64,000 nucleotides of DNA from Lactobacillus taiwanensis DSM 21401 (GTDB taxonomy: Bacteria > Bacillota > Bacilli > Lactobacillales > Lactobacillaceae). Positions 46,901 to 55,737 of this stretch are shown here, piece after piece. Position 1 is the first letter of the stretch. Each line of letters opens with the position of its first letter. Below the pieces are notes generated by a model. It was not told where the DNA came from, ran no database searches, and was given only the letters and a program-made list of their open reading frames with translations. The stretch lies in the NCBI RefSeq assembly GCF_001436695.1, contig NZ_AYZG01000014.1:1-64000 (forward strand), written 5' to 3'. A program made the position numbers and the translations under genes.

Positions 46901-49900
46901 GTCGATGGAACGAACAAGCAACAACACTATGACATTAAAATTAAGGTTGATAGTGTTAAACCAGAAGTTAAGAATTTGAAGCTAGGATCGCATAAAGATC
47001 AGAACAGGAAAATATCGTATGTCCTTAAAGCTGAAGCAAAAGACAATTTTAGTGGTCTAAATGGTCAAGCAAATACTTACGTAAATGGTGAGCTCAATAG
47101 AAATGTATCATATGACATTGTAGGTTCAACAAATTCTGGATATCAAAAGATTGAAATTCCACTTAGTGATGAGCAAGTTAGAACGCTTAAAGCAGGAAAA
47201 AACGATTTGTCTATAGCTGTCTTTGATAATGCTACTAATGCCGGAACTACTTCAGGTGTAGCTAATAAGCCAGGTGAAATAAACTTTGGACTAATTATCG
47301 ATAAGAACTTACCAAGCAAAATAACAACACTTAGTGATGCATATAATGCAAGTGATAATTCTTACACGATTTCAGGTACATATCCAGAAAAAGTATATGG
47401 TACATATACTGGTAAAGATGGGAAAGAGCATGAGCTTAAGATAAGCTATGATGAATCTAGCGAACGCTTTGTTACAACATTACCATTATCAGTTAGTGAT
47501 TATGATACCCAGGTTAAATTCTATGCTGATGAGGAACATGAGACTTTAATTACTAAAAAAGATATTAAAGTTAGTCTAGTGCCAGCTAAAATTGAGAGTC
47601 TTAAAATTGATAATCAAGAAACCTATGCTGGAGATGGAGAAGTTAAGTTAAGTCAAACTTCTGAAGATACAGTGGAAGTATCAGGAAAAGTTAGTGCCGA
47701 TGCTGATAAAGTTGCTGTAAAAATTAATGATAAAACATATAGCGCTAAGCCAAATAGTGAGCATGAATTTACAGTCAAAGTCCCAGTAAGTTATGGCGAA
47801 AATGTAATGAATATTGTAGTTAGCGATGAGGATGGTAATAGCTCATCAGTTAAGCAAATTGTTAAATCGAGTGATCGTGGTAAAACTGTTGTTTCAGCAG
47901 CTAATGTTACTTTTGATAATGGAGTTAAATTTGGAACAAGTAGTGTTAACGCAAAAACAAAGAACTATGATCCTAAAACTGGTAAGTTAACATTAACTGG
48001 AAAGGTTAGCCGTCCAACTACTACGCTTAGAATTGGTAATCAAGATGTTAGAGTGAAGTCAGATGGAACATTTAAACTAGTTTTGGATCTTGGTAATCAC
48101 GGTTCTAAGGTGTTTCCAGTTTTAATTGGAGATACGACGATTGGAGACACTGTTCAAGAAAGACTAACCTTCTATGTAGATGCAAATACTCCAGAAGTAA
48201 CCCTTAACCACGAAAAGGATAAACAGGGACACTACACACCAATTTATACAAATAAGGAAGAGTTTGAAGTTCAAGGTACAATTAGCGACGATTACCCATA
48301 TTATAGTTTGTTTATAAATGATAATAATGTTGATGCAAATTGGGATGATATCGATTATAATGGCACCAAGAATTTGAGAAAGAAATTTACTCATACTGTT
48401 AAACTTAAAGAAGGGAAAAATACTTTTAATGTTGCAGTAGCTGATAATAATGATAATCAGAGTGAAGTTCAGACTTTGGTCGTACACTATAAGAAAGCTC
48501 AAAAATTGACAGCGCCACAAATTACTGCTACAACTGCATCAGATAAAAAATCAGTGACAATAACTGGAAAAGGTGAAGACGGCAACGTCTTATATAGTAC
48601 TGATGGCGGAAATAAATATGCAGTTTTGCCAGAAGAAGGGCTGACTGTTACAGAGAACGGAAAGATTTTATTTAAGACTACTGATAAATATGGTAATGAA
48701 TCAGATGTTGTTGAATATGCCGTTAAGACAATTGAAAAAGATCAGCCTAATACAGATGAGAGTACAGCTCAGGCACGAAAAGAGCTAAGAAAGAAACTCG
48801 ATCAAGCAAGATCTTTAGGAAGCGCTGGTAAATACACACATGAATCAGCTAAAAACTTAGCTCAAGCGCGTCAAGAAGCAAGCAAAGTATTAAGAAATAA
48901 GACGGCAACTCTTCAAGAATTGACGCACGCAATTGAAAGTTTAGATACGGCAATTAAGAATTTAATTGAAAAACCAGCAGAACATGAAGTTAATAAGGAC
49001 TTACAGGCACTTAAAGAAAAACTGGAAAAAACAATTAAAGAAAATGAAGAATTTGATCAAAGTAAATACACTGATGATTCAGTAGCAGAAATGACTAAGG
49101 TTCTTGATCAGGCAAGGAAGACTTTATCTGATAAAGACGCGAATGTAGCTGTCCTTCAAGAAGCATTTGACTCTATTGTTAATGCAAAGAAGGCTCTTAA
49201 GGAGAAACAGGTATCTCCAGAAAAGCCAACACAGCCAGCTGATACAAAAGAAACCAATGTTGAAGAGATTATGGCCGCCAAAAATGCCTTAAAAGAAAAG
49301 GCAGAAAAACTTAGTCAACTTGATACCACCAAATATACTTCTGAAAGCGTAGAAGGCTTAAGTAATGCGCTGAAAAAAGTAAATCAAGTTTTAACTAATA
49401 CGCAAGCAAACACAAGTGAAATTCAAGAAGCCCTTGATAGTTTGACACAGGCTGAAAAGGCTTTGGTTGAAAAAACAGTTTCCGATCCTGATGTTGAAAA
49501 AGCTAAAGATCAATTAAAAGAAGAGCTTAATAAGCACAAAGATGAAGATAAATCGCAATATACTGATGATTCAGCTAAAGTAAAAGAAAATGCTGAGAAA
49601 ACTGCAGAAGGAATATTGGATTCAAAAGATGCACAAGTAGAAGAAGTTAATAAGGCCACAGAAACTCTAGTTGAAGCAGAAAAAGATTTAGTTAAAAAAG
49701 ATGAAACAAAATCCACTAATGATCAAGAAGCAGAGCATGTTCGAGCAAGTTTGCAGGAAGAAGTCAATAAGAATAACAGTTTGAATTTAGATGGTTATAC
49801 TGCTGAATCACAAAATAAATTCAAAGAGATACTGAATAATGTACAGGAAATTTTGAATGATAAAGCCACATCTTCAACTAGCTTAGAAAATGCAAAGGCT

Positions 49901-50437
49901 GTTCTGGAAACTGCTAAGGGTATTTTGACGAAAACAGAGCATCAAGTAGTCCTACCTAAGTTTGAACAATCAGTAAACGTATCAACTACAGAAAAGAAAA
50001 ATGAGGATAACACTAAAAAAGTAAGTGAAGTTTCTAAAGATGAGTCTTCAAGTAAACAAGTGGAACCAGTTGAAAAGCAAAATGAAACAGCCTCTACTCA
50101 AAATAAAGACAACGTAATAGGAACAAATCAACAAACTTCAATTAAAAATAGTAAAGAATCTTCAAATCAGAATGATGCTGCTAATGTACAAACACCAATA
50201 AAGAAGAATGCAATCCATGAAAAGACAAGCGGTTCTATTTCAGTAAAGCCTCATACTCATGGCCAGAATAATAAACAAGTAGCTACTAAGACGAATTCTT
50301 CGAAATCTAACAATGGAAATAATAAAGAATTACCAAAGACAGGAGAAAAAGAAACATTAGTTAGCTTGATTGTCACTGGTGTGACTACATTACTTGCTAG
50401 TGTAGGAATCGTTATAAAGAGAAGAAATAAGAATTAA
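43985..50437 (+). CDS. prtP: cell-envelope subtilisin-like proteinase (PrtP type) with FIVAR repeats and LPKTG anchor
   Basis: This 2150-residue protein has a signal sequence (about 1-33), a propeptide, and an S8 catalytic domain with Asp209 (IIDTG), His273 (EQHGMHVAG), Asn375 (SAGNSG) and Ser613 (SGTSMASP). A PA domain (about 450-560) is inserted. Fn3-like and other beta domains follow up to about 1590. Then come five FIVAR-like three-helix repeats (about 1592-1995, each with a KYT(D/S)DS core), a Ser/Asn/Lys-rich wall spacer and LPKTG (2116-2120) with a membrane helix and basic tail. Casein-degrading proteinases in lactobacilli have this plan, but the FIVAR block is typical of adhesins, so it may also bind host or wall polymers. 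AAGGAGG precedes the ATG. Confidence 0.93.
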   Translation: MKKKREKYAWLLLSTALITTGQVLGGGEQVVKASVEGQTNSVKKSKAAVEHSTTALSRQAIEAQLAAQGVNFERLTPEEQQEVYVDVIVQLDALPASENGSIDSQTASRVEIEQASNKVIAAQSGIKNEVQKITNQAIDKSYGYVVNGFATKAKVGDIKKLREIKGVKSVTLAKVYFAADTSANNMANVSTVWSNYQYKGEGTVVSIIDTGIDPNHKDLRLSNESKAKLTAKDVDGFTENSGYGRYFTSKVPFGHNYSDNNDIITDDDPKEQHGMHVAGIVGANGTGTNPATSVVGVAPEAQLLAMKAFSNSDSSASTDSTSIIGAVDDSAKLGADVLNMSLGSVSGEQTEDDPEIAAVEKAVKHGTAAVISAGNSGTSTSDQEGNNKDFYGNPDMETIGSPGTSRGATTVASAENTKVTTDGMTISTASGEKLFGPAVTQLSPNTDLSAFDNKKFYLVKDVAGKLGVGTPDQYTDDVKGKIAVVARGAIAFTDKQKYAQEAGAAGLLIINNAGGNTPLTSVLYNEGFPTAGLSTDDGKKLVDYLESHPDEVLQVNIAVQPLNNVVREEDLMSDFTSYGPVSNLAFKPDITAPGGNIWSLQNNNGYTNMSGTSMASPFIAGSQALLVQAMNDKNGKFYELYQKMPKSERAALIKNIQMNTTNIEVDLDHDSVIESPRRQGSGLVNVEAAINAILHNPSTVSGGNGYPGVELKDFKDRKHQFTLKFTNRTNKEIEYSLNSNGKFSDVYTSATDSKTGKLFEKKIEGATLTPDEKIIVPANSTKDVGVTLSLPDNFKENQYVEGFMAFTGSDNSHLKIPYMGFFGDWAEPAIFDGLNGLAFNPENNNLGTIVTAGNKNGASGYAGLSHVGNYRIDPDAIALSTADGASVTWLKPQYFLFRNANNVKAEILNQDGEVINTLASLAHVTKSYWAASSQRYAKFNYAPAWDGTYFNQQTNKTEKVPDGTYTYRVTGTVDGTNKQQHYDIKIKVDSVKPEVKNLKLGSHKDQNRKISYVLKAEAKDNFSGLNGQANTYVNGELNRNVSYDIVGSTNSGYQKIEIPLSDEQVRTLKAGKNDLSIAVFDNATNAGTTSGVANKPGEINFGLIIDKNLPSKITTLSDAYNASDNSYTISGTYPEKVYGTYTGKDGKEHELKISYDESSERFVTTLPLSVSDYDTQVKFYADEEHETLITKKDIKVSLVPAKIESLKIDNQETYAGDGEVKLSQTSEDTVEVSGKVSADADKVAVKINDKTYSAKPNSEHEFTVKVPVSYGENVMNIVVSDEDGNSSSVKQIVKSSDRGKTVVSAANVTFDNGVKFGTSSVNAKTKNYDPKTGKLTLTGKVSRPTTTLRIGNQDVRVKSDGTFKLVLDLGNHGSKVFPVLIGDTTIGDTVQERLTFYVDANTPEVTLNHEKDKQGHYTPIYTNKEEFEVQGTISDDYPYYSLFINDNNVDANWDDIDYNGTKNLRKKFTHTVKLKEGKNTFNVAVADNNDNQSEVQTLVVHYKKAQKLTAPQITATTASDKKSVTITGKGEDGNVLYSTDGGNKYAVLPEEGLTVTENGKILFKTTDKYGNESDVVEYAVKTIEKDQPNTDESTAQARKELRKKLDQARSLGSAGKYTHESAKNLAQARQEASKVLRNKTATLQELTHAIESLDTAIKNLIEKPAEHEVNKDLQALKEKLEKTIKENEEFDQSKYTDDSVAEMTKVLDQARKTLSDKDANVAVLQEAFDSIVNAKKALKEKQVSPEKPTQPADTKETNVEEIMAAKNALKEKAEKLSQLDTTKYTSESVEGLSNALKKVNQVLTNTQANTSEIQEALDSLTQAEKALVEKTVSDPDVEKAKDQLKEELNKHKDEDKSQYTDDSAKVKENAEKTAEGILDSKDAQVEEVNKATETLVEAEKDLVKKDETKSTNDQEAEHVRASLQEEVNKNNSLNLDGYTAESQNKFKEILNNVQEILNDKATSSTSLENAKAVLETAKGILTKTEHQVVLPKFEQSVNVSTTEKKNEDNTKKVSEVSKDESSSKQVEPVEKQNETASTQNKDNVIGTNQQTSIKNSKESSNQNDAANVQTPIKKNAIHEKTSGSISVKPHTHGQNNKQVATKTNSSKSNNGNNKELPKTGEKETLVSLIVTGVTTLLASVGIVIKRRNKN

Positions 50438-50445
50438 GATGATAA

Positions 50446-50459
50446 ATTCCCCGGGAAAT
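50446..50459. promoter_or_regulatory. Noc-box-like palindrome after prtP
   Basis: ATTCCCCGGGAAAT matches the Noc consensus at 13 of 14 positions, 8 nt after the prtP stop codon. Confidence 0.5.
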
Positions 50460-50497
50460 ACATTTTGATGAATTAAAATTCTTTTCCTTAATATAAG

Positions 50498-50536
50498 AAA
50501 AATGCGTTAAGATATTGAATCTTAGCGCATTTTTTG
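50498..50536. terminator. bidirectional terminator
   Basis: A 15-bp stem (50499-50513 with 50519-50533, one mismatch/G-U pair) is followed by T residues on one side and A residues on the other. It lies between prtP and the convergent surface-protein remnant. Confidence 0.88.
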
Positions 50537-50549
50537 TGGATTTGAATAA

Positions 50550-51227
50550 TTAGCTATTCTTCTTTTTTCTATCGCCAACTAATCCTAGAAGTATCCCTAA
50601 TCCTGCCAGTGCTAATCCAATTAGTTGACCTTGATTTTCTTTTCGTCCGGTTTGTGGAAGAGTTGCAGCCTTTTGTGAAGAATTAGCTTTAATTGTTGTA
50701 GCCTTTTTAGTCTTCACAGTGCTGTGTTCTTTAACTGGCTTGAATGAAACTGTAGAAGGCACACGCTTATTTGGAGTAGTAGGTATTTCAGCTTTAGAAT
50801 TGGAAGCTGGTTGTTCTGGAACAGGTTTAGGAGTAACTGGACCAGTAGGTTTATTTGGAACTACATCTGGAACATATTTCACAGGAACATTTTCACCAGG
50901 TTTACCCGGAACAGGATCTACAGGATCGCCAGGTTTACCAGATTCTGGGTGGTAACCAGGAACATCAGGAACTTGACTCGGAGTAGTTTCAGTAGGGCTA
51001 TCAGGACTAGTAGGGAACTGAGGCTGTGGAGCATCGAGAATTGGCTTACCGTCTGGGCCTACTGGAATGATGTGACCATTTGTTGTATATGTCACAGTAA
51101 TTGTGGCGTCAGAGTTGTTCTTCGTTACTGTTGCCCCACCAGCAGTAGTTTCAGTTGTAGTGTAGCCCTTAATGACAGGAGTATTGATCTTACCAAATGT
51201 GTGGTCACCAGTTAAGTGATCAGCAAT
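50550..51227 (-). pseudogene. 3' remnant of an LPXTG surface protein (MucBP-like)
   Basis: The minus-strand frame runs from just after a TAA at 51228-51230 to 50550, about 225 codons, without a proper start. A fragment resembling a mucin-binding domain comes first (KINTPVIKGYTTTETTAGGA, then TVTYTTNGHIIPVGPDG). A Pro-rich wall-spanning region with GKPGDPVDPVPGKPGENVP follows, and the gene ends in LPQTG with a membrane helix and DRKKKNS. Sortase-anchored mucus-binding proteins end this way. The signal peptide and the bulk of the protein are gone. The cut end lies at the same point as the cut end of an rgg remnant on the other strand. Confidence 0.8.
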
Positions 51228-51683
51228 TTAAGAAATAAGCTAAAAGAAAAGATATTTTTAATGCCAGAATATGATACCCATAAATTATCAGTCTATGCGA
51301 ATTTCGTGGATTTGTATGATTTTGATAGTAATCGGCAAATAATTAAATAGATTGTTAAAGCTTTAGAAAAGAAAAAAGTTGAAAGACAAGATGAAATATT
51401 ATTTGCGATTTTGTTAAATGTGTTACAACAAGGAATTGAAGAAAAGAAGGATAGGGAAGCAAAAGGACTTATTGATTTAGGTAAGCAACTTAATGTACTT
51501 CCTGAATTTTTTCTTTATCGGGAAATGCTCACTTTTTACGAAGAACTGATTGCTTATCACGGTGATAAAAAAGAGATGCATTTAAAAAAGTGTGAATTGA
51601 TTTTAGAAAGTTTTGAATGGGGCGGGATGCCTACTTTTGGTAAAGAAATGACAAAATTTTTTAATAAATATAAAGAGAAATAG
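51228..51683 (+). pseudogene. 3' remnant of an Rgg/GadR/MutR-type regulator
   Basis: The plus-strand frame encodes the C-terminal helical part of an Rgg regulator (KIFLMPEYDTHKLSVYANF, then ILFAILLNVLQQGIEEKK and KCELILESFEWGGMP). An in-frame TAG at 51348-51350 interrupts it, likely a former CAG. The DNA-binding half and promoter are missing. It starts exactly where the surface-protein remnant ends, so one deletion appears to have removed the 5' parts of two divergent genes. A 90-codon TTG-started ORF at 51411 is only a fragment of this remnant. Confidence 0.75.
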
Positions 51684-51688
51684 ACAAA

Positions 51689-51723
51689 AAAACGACTTAG
51701 TAAATAAATTACTAAGTCGTTTT
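51689..51723. terminator. bidirectional terminator
   Basis: A 15-bp perfect stem AAAACGACTTAGTAA/TTACTAAGTCGTTTT with a 5-nt loop. It lies between the rgg remnant and the convergent ydcF-like gene. Confidence 0.93.
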
Positions 51724-51733
51724 GTAAATAAAG

Positions 51734-52786
51734 TTATAATCCTAAAATGATCGATAAGTAATACATCCCTGCTAGCAGCAAGGTCATCAAGCCGATAAGA
51801 CCAATCATAGTTGCCTGCAATTTCTTAGTTATCACAAGATAAGCAATGAATTCGCGGATAAAAGCATTCAAGGTGAAGTACCACTTGGTTTTTGCGCCAT
51901 AACCGATGCATTGCAATCCTTGGCGTTTTGCTAAAACAAGCGCACGATAAACATGATAAGAGTTGGTGACTAGGCAAAAGCGTGAGTCGGGTTTCATTAA
52001 TTTGTGGGAAAACTTGAGATTTTCGTTAGTTGTTTTAGATTTATTTTCAATGATGATATCAGATTTAGGAACGCCGTGCTCCTCAGCATAAGCAGTCATT
52101 GCATGAGATTCAGGAATTGCTTCATCTGGACCTTGTCCGCCAGACATGATAATTTTTGAGCCAGGATTCTGCTTATAAATTTCAATTCCGCGGTTAATGC
52201 GACTGGCTAAAAGTGGTGTAACTTTTTTGCCGATTAATCCAGCACCAAGCACCACAACGTAGTTTAATGGTTTTTGTCGAATATTAATTAAGTTAAGCCA
52301 AGACGTTAAAGTGTACATCACCATAATAAAGATCAGATAGAAGATGCTGAGTGACAAAAATAGATAAATGAAACGAAACCATGGCTGTGTATTAAAGCGA
52401 CCAAGCAAGGGAAAACCAAAAATTAAAAATAGTATTGCTACTCCCATCCCTAAAGAGAGAAAGTTAGTCCATTTAGTTCCTTCTTTGAATAATATTTTAA
52501 TGCCGTTATAGACAAACATTAAAATGAGTAAAATCACGAATAAAAAGATTAATAATGCAATGCCGACAGCGAGTAAGAGTAAGATTTGCGAGATTATTTG
52601 ATGATGACCGGGAAATTTGGTATCGATAATAATAATCGTATCAATAGATAAAAATCCTAAAAACATCAAAGTGGTAGTCAAAGTGAATCCAGCCCACATT
52701 GACCGTCTTTCGTGAGTTAAAACAAAAATAAATATTCCTAAACTTGCTAGGAATAGTCCTAGAGACCAATAAAAAATTTCAAACAT
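51734..52786 (-). CDS. YdcF-family (DUF218) membrane protein
   Basis: This 350-residue protein has four to five N-terminal membrane helices (residues 1-165). A DUF218 domain follows, with VVVLGAGLIGKKVTPLLASR near residue 178, SGGQGPDEAIPESHAM near 215, ENKSKTTNENLKFS, and VTNSYHVYRA near 275. A last membrane helix ends the protein. YdcF/SanA-like proteins are linked to envelope biogenesis; the exact reaction is not known. It is monocistronic. Two near-identical 19-bp elements lie upstream (52812-52870). Confidence 0.82.
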   Translation of the reverse strand: MFEIFYWSLGLFLASLGIFIFVLTHERRSMWAGFTLTTTLMFLGFLSIDTIIIIDTKFPGHHQIISQILLLLAVGIALLIFLFVILLILMFVYNGIKILFKEGTKWTNFLSLGMGVAILFLIFGFPLLGRFNTQPWFRFIYLFLSLSIFYLIFIMVMYTLTSWLNLINIRQKPLNYVVVLGAGLIGKKVTPLLASRINRGIEIYKQNPGSKIIMSGGQGPDEAIPESHAMTAYAEEHGVPKSDIIIENKSKTTNENLKFSHKLMKPDSRFCLVTNSYHVYRALVLAKRQGLQCIGYGAKTKWYFTLNAFIREFIAYLVITKKLQATMIGLIGLMTLLLAGMYYLSIILGL

Positions 52787-53108
52787 AGAATTCCGCCTTT
52801 TAGTCGAGTATATTTTCTCTATAAAGTAAATTTTAACAATATTTCAATGCAATTTGCTTTATAAGGTAAATTCATATGACTTTATGCAAATAATTTCTTT
52901 ATGAAGAAAATATATTCTGAATAAAAAATCTATTTTGTCCCCCATGAGTGCATAGTGTGGGGTATAAAATGGATAAATTATATACTAGGTAATAAATAGA
53001 ATAATCTAAAAATATAAATGGAAACAAGTTTTGGAGAGAAAATACAATATTTCGGTGATTAAGAATTATAAAATGATAGTTAATTCTAAAAAAGGCATAG
53101 TCAAGTGA
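52787..53108. other. intergenic region with two 19-bp direct repeats upstream of ydcF
   Basis: The two plus-strand copies, ATTTTCTCTATAAAGTAAA (52812-52830) and ATTTGCTTTATAAGGTAAA (52852-52870), match at 15 of 19 positions and start exactly 40 nt apart, about four helical turns. A related inverted copy lies near 52908-52927. They sit just before the ydcF start and may be operators. The remaining part is AT-rich without an ORF, ending in the terminator of the copper ATPase gene. Confidence 0.45.
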
Positions 53109-53118
53109 CTATGCCTTT
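53085..53118 (-). terminator. terminator of the copper operon
   Basis: A 13-bp stem AAAGGCATAGTCA/TGACTATGCCTTT with a 2-nt centre overlaps the ATPase stop codon and is followed by TTTTTT on the minus strand. Confidence 0.85.
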
Positions 53119-55043
53119 GCTGTATCACCAGCAATTTTTGTTTTATTAAGCATTAATGAACTACCAACAACTGAAACAGATGAAAATGCCATAGCTAAAC
53201 CTGCTAGCTCAGGGCTTAGAGTAAAGCCCAAACTAGCGAATAATCCAGCTGCAATTGGAATACCAATTGTATTATAAATGAGGGCCCAAAAGAGGTTTAA
53301 TTTAATACGATTGAAGGTCTTCCTTGAGATATCTAGGGCACGTACTACACCGCGTAAGTCATTTTGAACTAAAACAATACCACCAGAATCAATTGCAATA
53401 TCAGTACCAGAGCCCATGGCAATTCCAACATCAGCTGTTGAAAGAGCAGGGGCATCATTGATACCATCCCCAACAAAGGCTACCTTGTCGCCATGTTGTT
53501 GAAGTTCTTGAATATGCTCAGCTTTTTCGTTTGGTAAAACACCAGCAATAACTTGGTCAATTCCAACTTCATTAGCAATTGCTTGAGCAACTTTTTCATT
53601 ATCGCCTGTAAGCATTACTGTCTTTAATCCACGTTTCTTAAGTTCGCTGATAGCTTCTTTAGAGCTTGGCTTAGGAACATCTTGAATAGCAATTAAGCCA
53701 ATAATTTCACCGTTTAGGCCGACATAAACAACAGTTTTAGCTTCTTCTTGTAATTTTGTAGCTTTTGTATTCATTTCCGGGGAAATATTGACATCAGCTA
53801 ATAAACGATTACTTCCTACAAAAGCTGTTTGATCATGATAATTAGCCTTAACGCCTTTACCTTCAATAGCTTCAAAGTCATCAACTTTTTCAATTGCTAA
53901 TTTTTCAGCTTCGGCTTTTTTGATAATTGCTGTAGCAAGAGGGTGTTCAGAGGATTCCTCAAGACTTGCAGCAATAGTTAAAACTTGTTTTTCGTCACCG
54001 ACAATATCAGTAACTTCAGGTTTACCAACCGTGATAGTACCTGTTTTATCAAAGACAACAGTATTTAAGTCACTAACTTCTTGAAGAACTTCACCATTCT
54101 TGATCAAAACTCCCATTTTAGCGCTACGAGCAGTACCCACCATTAAAGCGGTTGGAGTAGCAAGTCCTAAAGCACATGGGCAGGCAATAACGATCACACT
54201 AACTGCAAAAAGCATTGCTTTAACAGCGGTTGCTCCAAGGAATGAATACCAAATGATAAAAGTTAAAATGGCAATAATCATAACAGCAGGGACAAAAATA
54301 TTAGAAATTTTATCTGTTAAGTTTTGAATTGGGGCATGACTAGTTTGAGCTTTTTTAACTAAGTCAACTATTTGAGCAAGCATGGTGTCAGAACCAACTT
54401 TAGTAGCCTTGAAAGTAATTGTGCCATTACTATTAATAGTTGATCCTACAACGGTGTCACCAACTTTTTTGACAACTGGCATACTTTCACCAGTAACCAT
54501 TGATTCATCAAGTGTAGTAACCCCTTCTAGAATTTCACCATCAACTGGAATTTTTTCACCTGGCTTAACGCGAATAATGTCACCAACTTGAACTTGATCC
54601 AATGGAATTTTTACAAATTTACCATCTCTTTGAACTTCTGCATCTTTTGCTTGTAAACCCATTAATTTACCTAAGGCATTTGATGCGTTATCGTGCATCT
54701 TTTCTTCCATAGCGTCGCCTAATAAGACGAAGACCGTAACAAATGCTGCACTTTCAAAGTAAACGGGGCGGTTAGTGATCATGGCAAAGATACTATAGAA
54801 ATACGCAACAGCTGTGCCAGTAGCCACTAAGGTATTCATATTAGCACTATGCTTTTTAAAAGCAGCAATAGCACTTTTCCAGTAAGGAAGTGCAGAGATT
54901 GCCATAATGATTGTGGTTGTAATCAGAGCAATCCAATTATAGCCTGGCATCATCCAATGGAATGGCATTGCAAACATTTGAATAAGCATGGGGATAGAGA
55001 GGATAAACGATATCCAAAATCGTTTAATGTTTGATAACTTCAT
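53109..55043 (-). CDS. copA: P1B-type copper-transporting ATPase without N-terminal metal-binding domain
   Basis: This 644-residue protein has eight predicted membrane helices. Motifs are the metal site [16 protein letters not shown] near residue 285, the phosphorylation site [13 protein letters not shown] near 332, [10 protein letters not shown] near 365, and GDGINDAP near 530. The last helices carry LIYNTIG and [13 protein letters not shown], the Cu(I) P1B-1 signature. It exports copper using ATP. The usual N-terminal HMA domains are absent, since membrane helix 1 begins at residue 9. Two cupredoxin genes directly upstream may replace that domain. Its start overlaps the stop of the first of them by one base. 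Confidence 0.9.
   Translation of the reverse strand: MKLSNIKRFWISFILSIPMLIQMFAMPFHWMMPGYNWIALITTTIIMAISALPYWKSAIAAFKKHSANMNTLVATGTAVAYFYSIFAMITNRPVYFESAAFVTVFVLLGDAMEEKMHDNASNALGKLMGLQAKDAEVQRDGKFVKIPLDQVQVGDIIRVKPGEKIPVDGEILEGVTTLDESMVTGESMPVVKKVGDTVVGSTINSNGTITFKATKVGSDTMLAQIVDLVKKAQTSHAPIQNLTDKISNIFVPAVMIIAILTFIIWYSFLGATAVKAMLFAVSVIVIACPCALGLATPTALMVGTARSAKMGVLIKNGEVLQEVSDLNTVVFDKTGTITVGKPEVTDIVGDEKQVLTIAASLEESSEHPLATAIIKKAEAEKLAIEKVDDFEAIEGKGVKANYHDQTAFVGSNRLLADVNISPEMNTKATKLQEEAKTVVYVGLNGEIIGLIAIQDVPKPSSKEAISELKKRGLKTVMLTGDNEKVAQAIANEVGIDQVIAGVLPNEKAEHIQELQQHGDKVAFVGDGINDAPALSTADVGIAMGSGTDIAIDSGGIVLVQNDLRGVVRALDISRKTFNRIKLNLFWALIYNTIGIPIAAGLFASLGFTLSPELAGLAMAFSSVSVVGSSLMLNKTKIAGDTAKA
53773..53786. 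promoter_or_regulatory. Noc-box-like palindrome (in copA)
   Basis: ATTTCCGGGGAAAT matches the Noc consensus at 13 of 14 positions within coding sequence. Confidence 0.5.
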
Positions 55044-55330
55044 TATTTAACAACAACCTTCCCGTGAAACATGTCCATTCCGCAACTCCAATTATAAGTA
55101 GCAGGCTTGTCGGTAGGAATATTGACAATAACTTCTTTTTTGTCATCAAGTTTGTCATCTATATCCAAGTCTTTAAAAACTACTTCGTTCATACAGCCCA
55201 TATTGTCAGAAGGAATAAATTTTAATTGAGCTGGTTTACCTTGTTTAAAAGTAATAGTATCCGGTTTATAGCCATGATTTTCTGCATTGACGACGACTTT
55301 TTTAGTTTGTTTTTTTGAAAAAATACTCAT
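55043..55330 (-). CDS. small cytosolic cupredoxin-like protein
   Basis: This 95-residue single-domain protein has the cupredoxin pattern [19 protein letters not shown], a first Cys in [10 protein letters not shown] near residue 45 and the C-terminal ligand loop [15 protein letters not shown] with Cys, Met, Met and His. No signal peptide or membrane helix is visible, so it is probably cytosolic, which is unusual for cupredoxins. It lies third in copY-cupredoxin-cupredoxin-copA and overlaps copA by one base. It may act as a copper chaperone or docking partner for the ATPase. Confidence 0.82.
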   Translation of the reverse strand: MSIFSKKQTKKVVVNAENHGYKPDTITFKQGKPAQLKFIPSDNMGCMNEVVFKDLDIDDKLDDKKEVIVNIPTDKPATYNWSCGMDMFHGKVVVK

Positions 55331-55347
55331 TTTAGTAGTTCCTTTCT

Positions 55348-55725
55348 TTATTTAACAATTACTTTTCCATGAAACATGTCCATTCCGCAGGCAAAGTTAT
55401 AAGTACCAGGCTTGTCGGTTGGAATATTAACTGTAGTGATTTTTTGTTTAGTTAGATCTTTATTAACGCCCAATTGTTCAAAGACAACATGTGATAAGCA
55501 GGCAGTAGAATCGCGCATATCAAAGTTGACTTGTGCAGGTATCCCTTTCTTCAAAACTACAGTTGAGGGAGAGTATCCACCGTTAACTACAATTGTTGCA
55601 GTTTGTTCATCATTAACAATAGTTCCGCTTCCCGTAGCTTCTTTATGTTTGCCAAAGAACCACCAAACAATAAAGCCAATTAAAATTATTCCAATAATTA
55701 AGACAAGCATTTGACTAATATTCAT
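55348..55725 (-). CDS. membrane-anchored cupredoxin-like protein
   Basis: This 125-residue protein has an N-terminal membrane helix (residues 5-24, LVLIIGIILIGFIVWWFFGK). A cupredoxin domain follows with NGGYSPSTVVLKKG, a Cys in STACLSHVVF near residue 76 and the ligand loop [15 protein letters not shown]. It is a paralogue of the next gene, sharing the same Cys/Cys-Met-Met-His ligand pattern. By the positive-inside rule the domain side is ambiguous. It is the second gene of the copper operon, 12 nt after copY. Confidence 0.83.
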   Translation of the reverse strand: MNISQMLVLIIGIILIGFIVWWFFGKHKEATGSGTIVNDEQTATIVVNGGYSPSTVVLKKGIPAQVNFDMRDSTACLSHVVFEQLGVNKDLTKQKITTVNIPTDKPGTYNFACGMDMFHGKVIVK

Positions 55726-55737
55726 TTTTAAGACCTC

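Noticed and set aside
51411..51683. 90-residue ORF as a separate gene
   Set aside because: It is the end of a longer Rgg-type frame interrupted by TAG at 51348 and has no ribosome site.
52603..52616. Possible Noc box in the ydcF gene (CCGGGAAAT)
   Set aside because: Only half of the palindrome matches.
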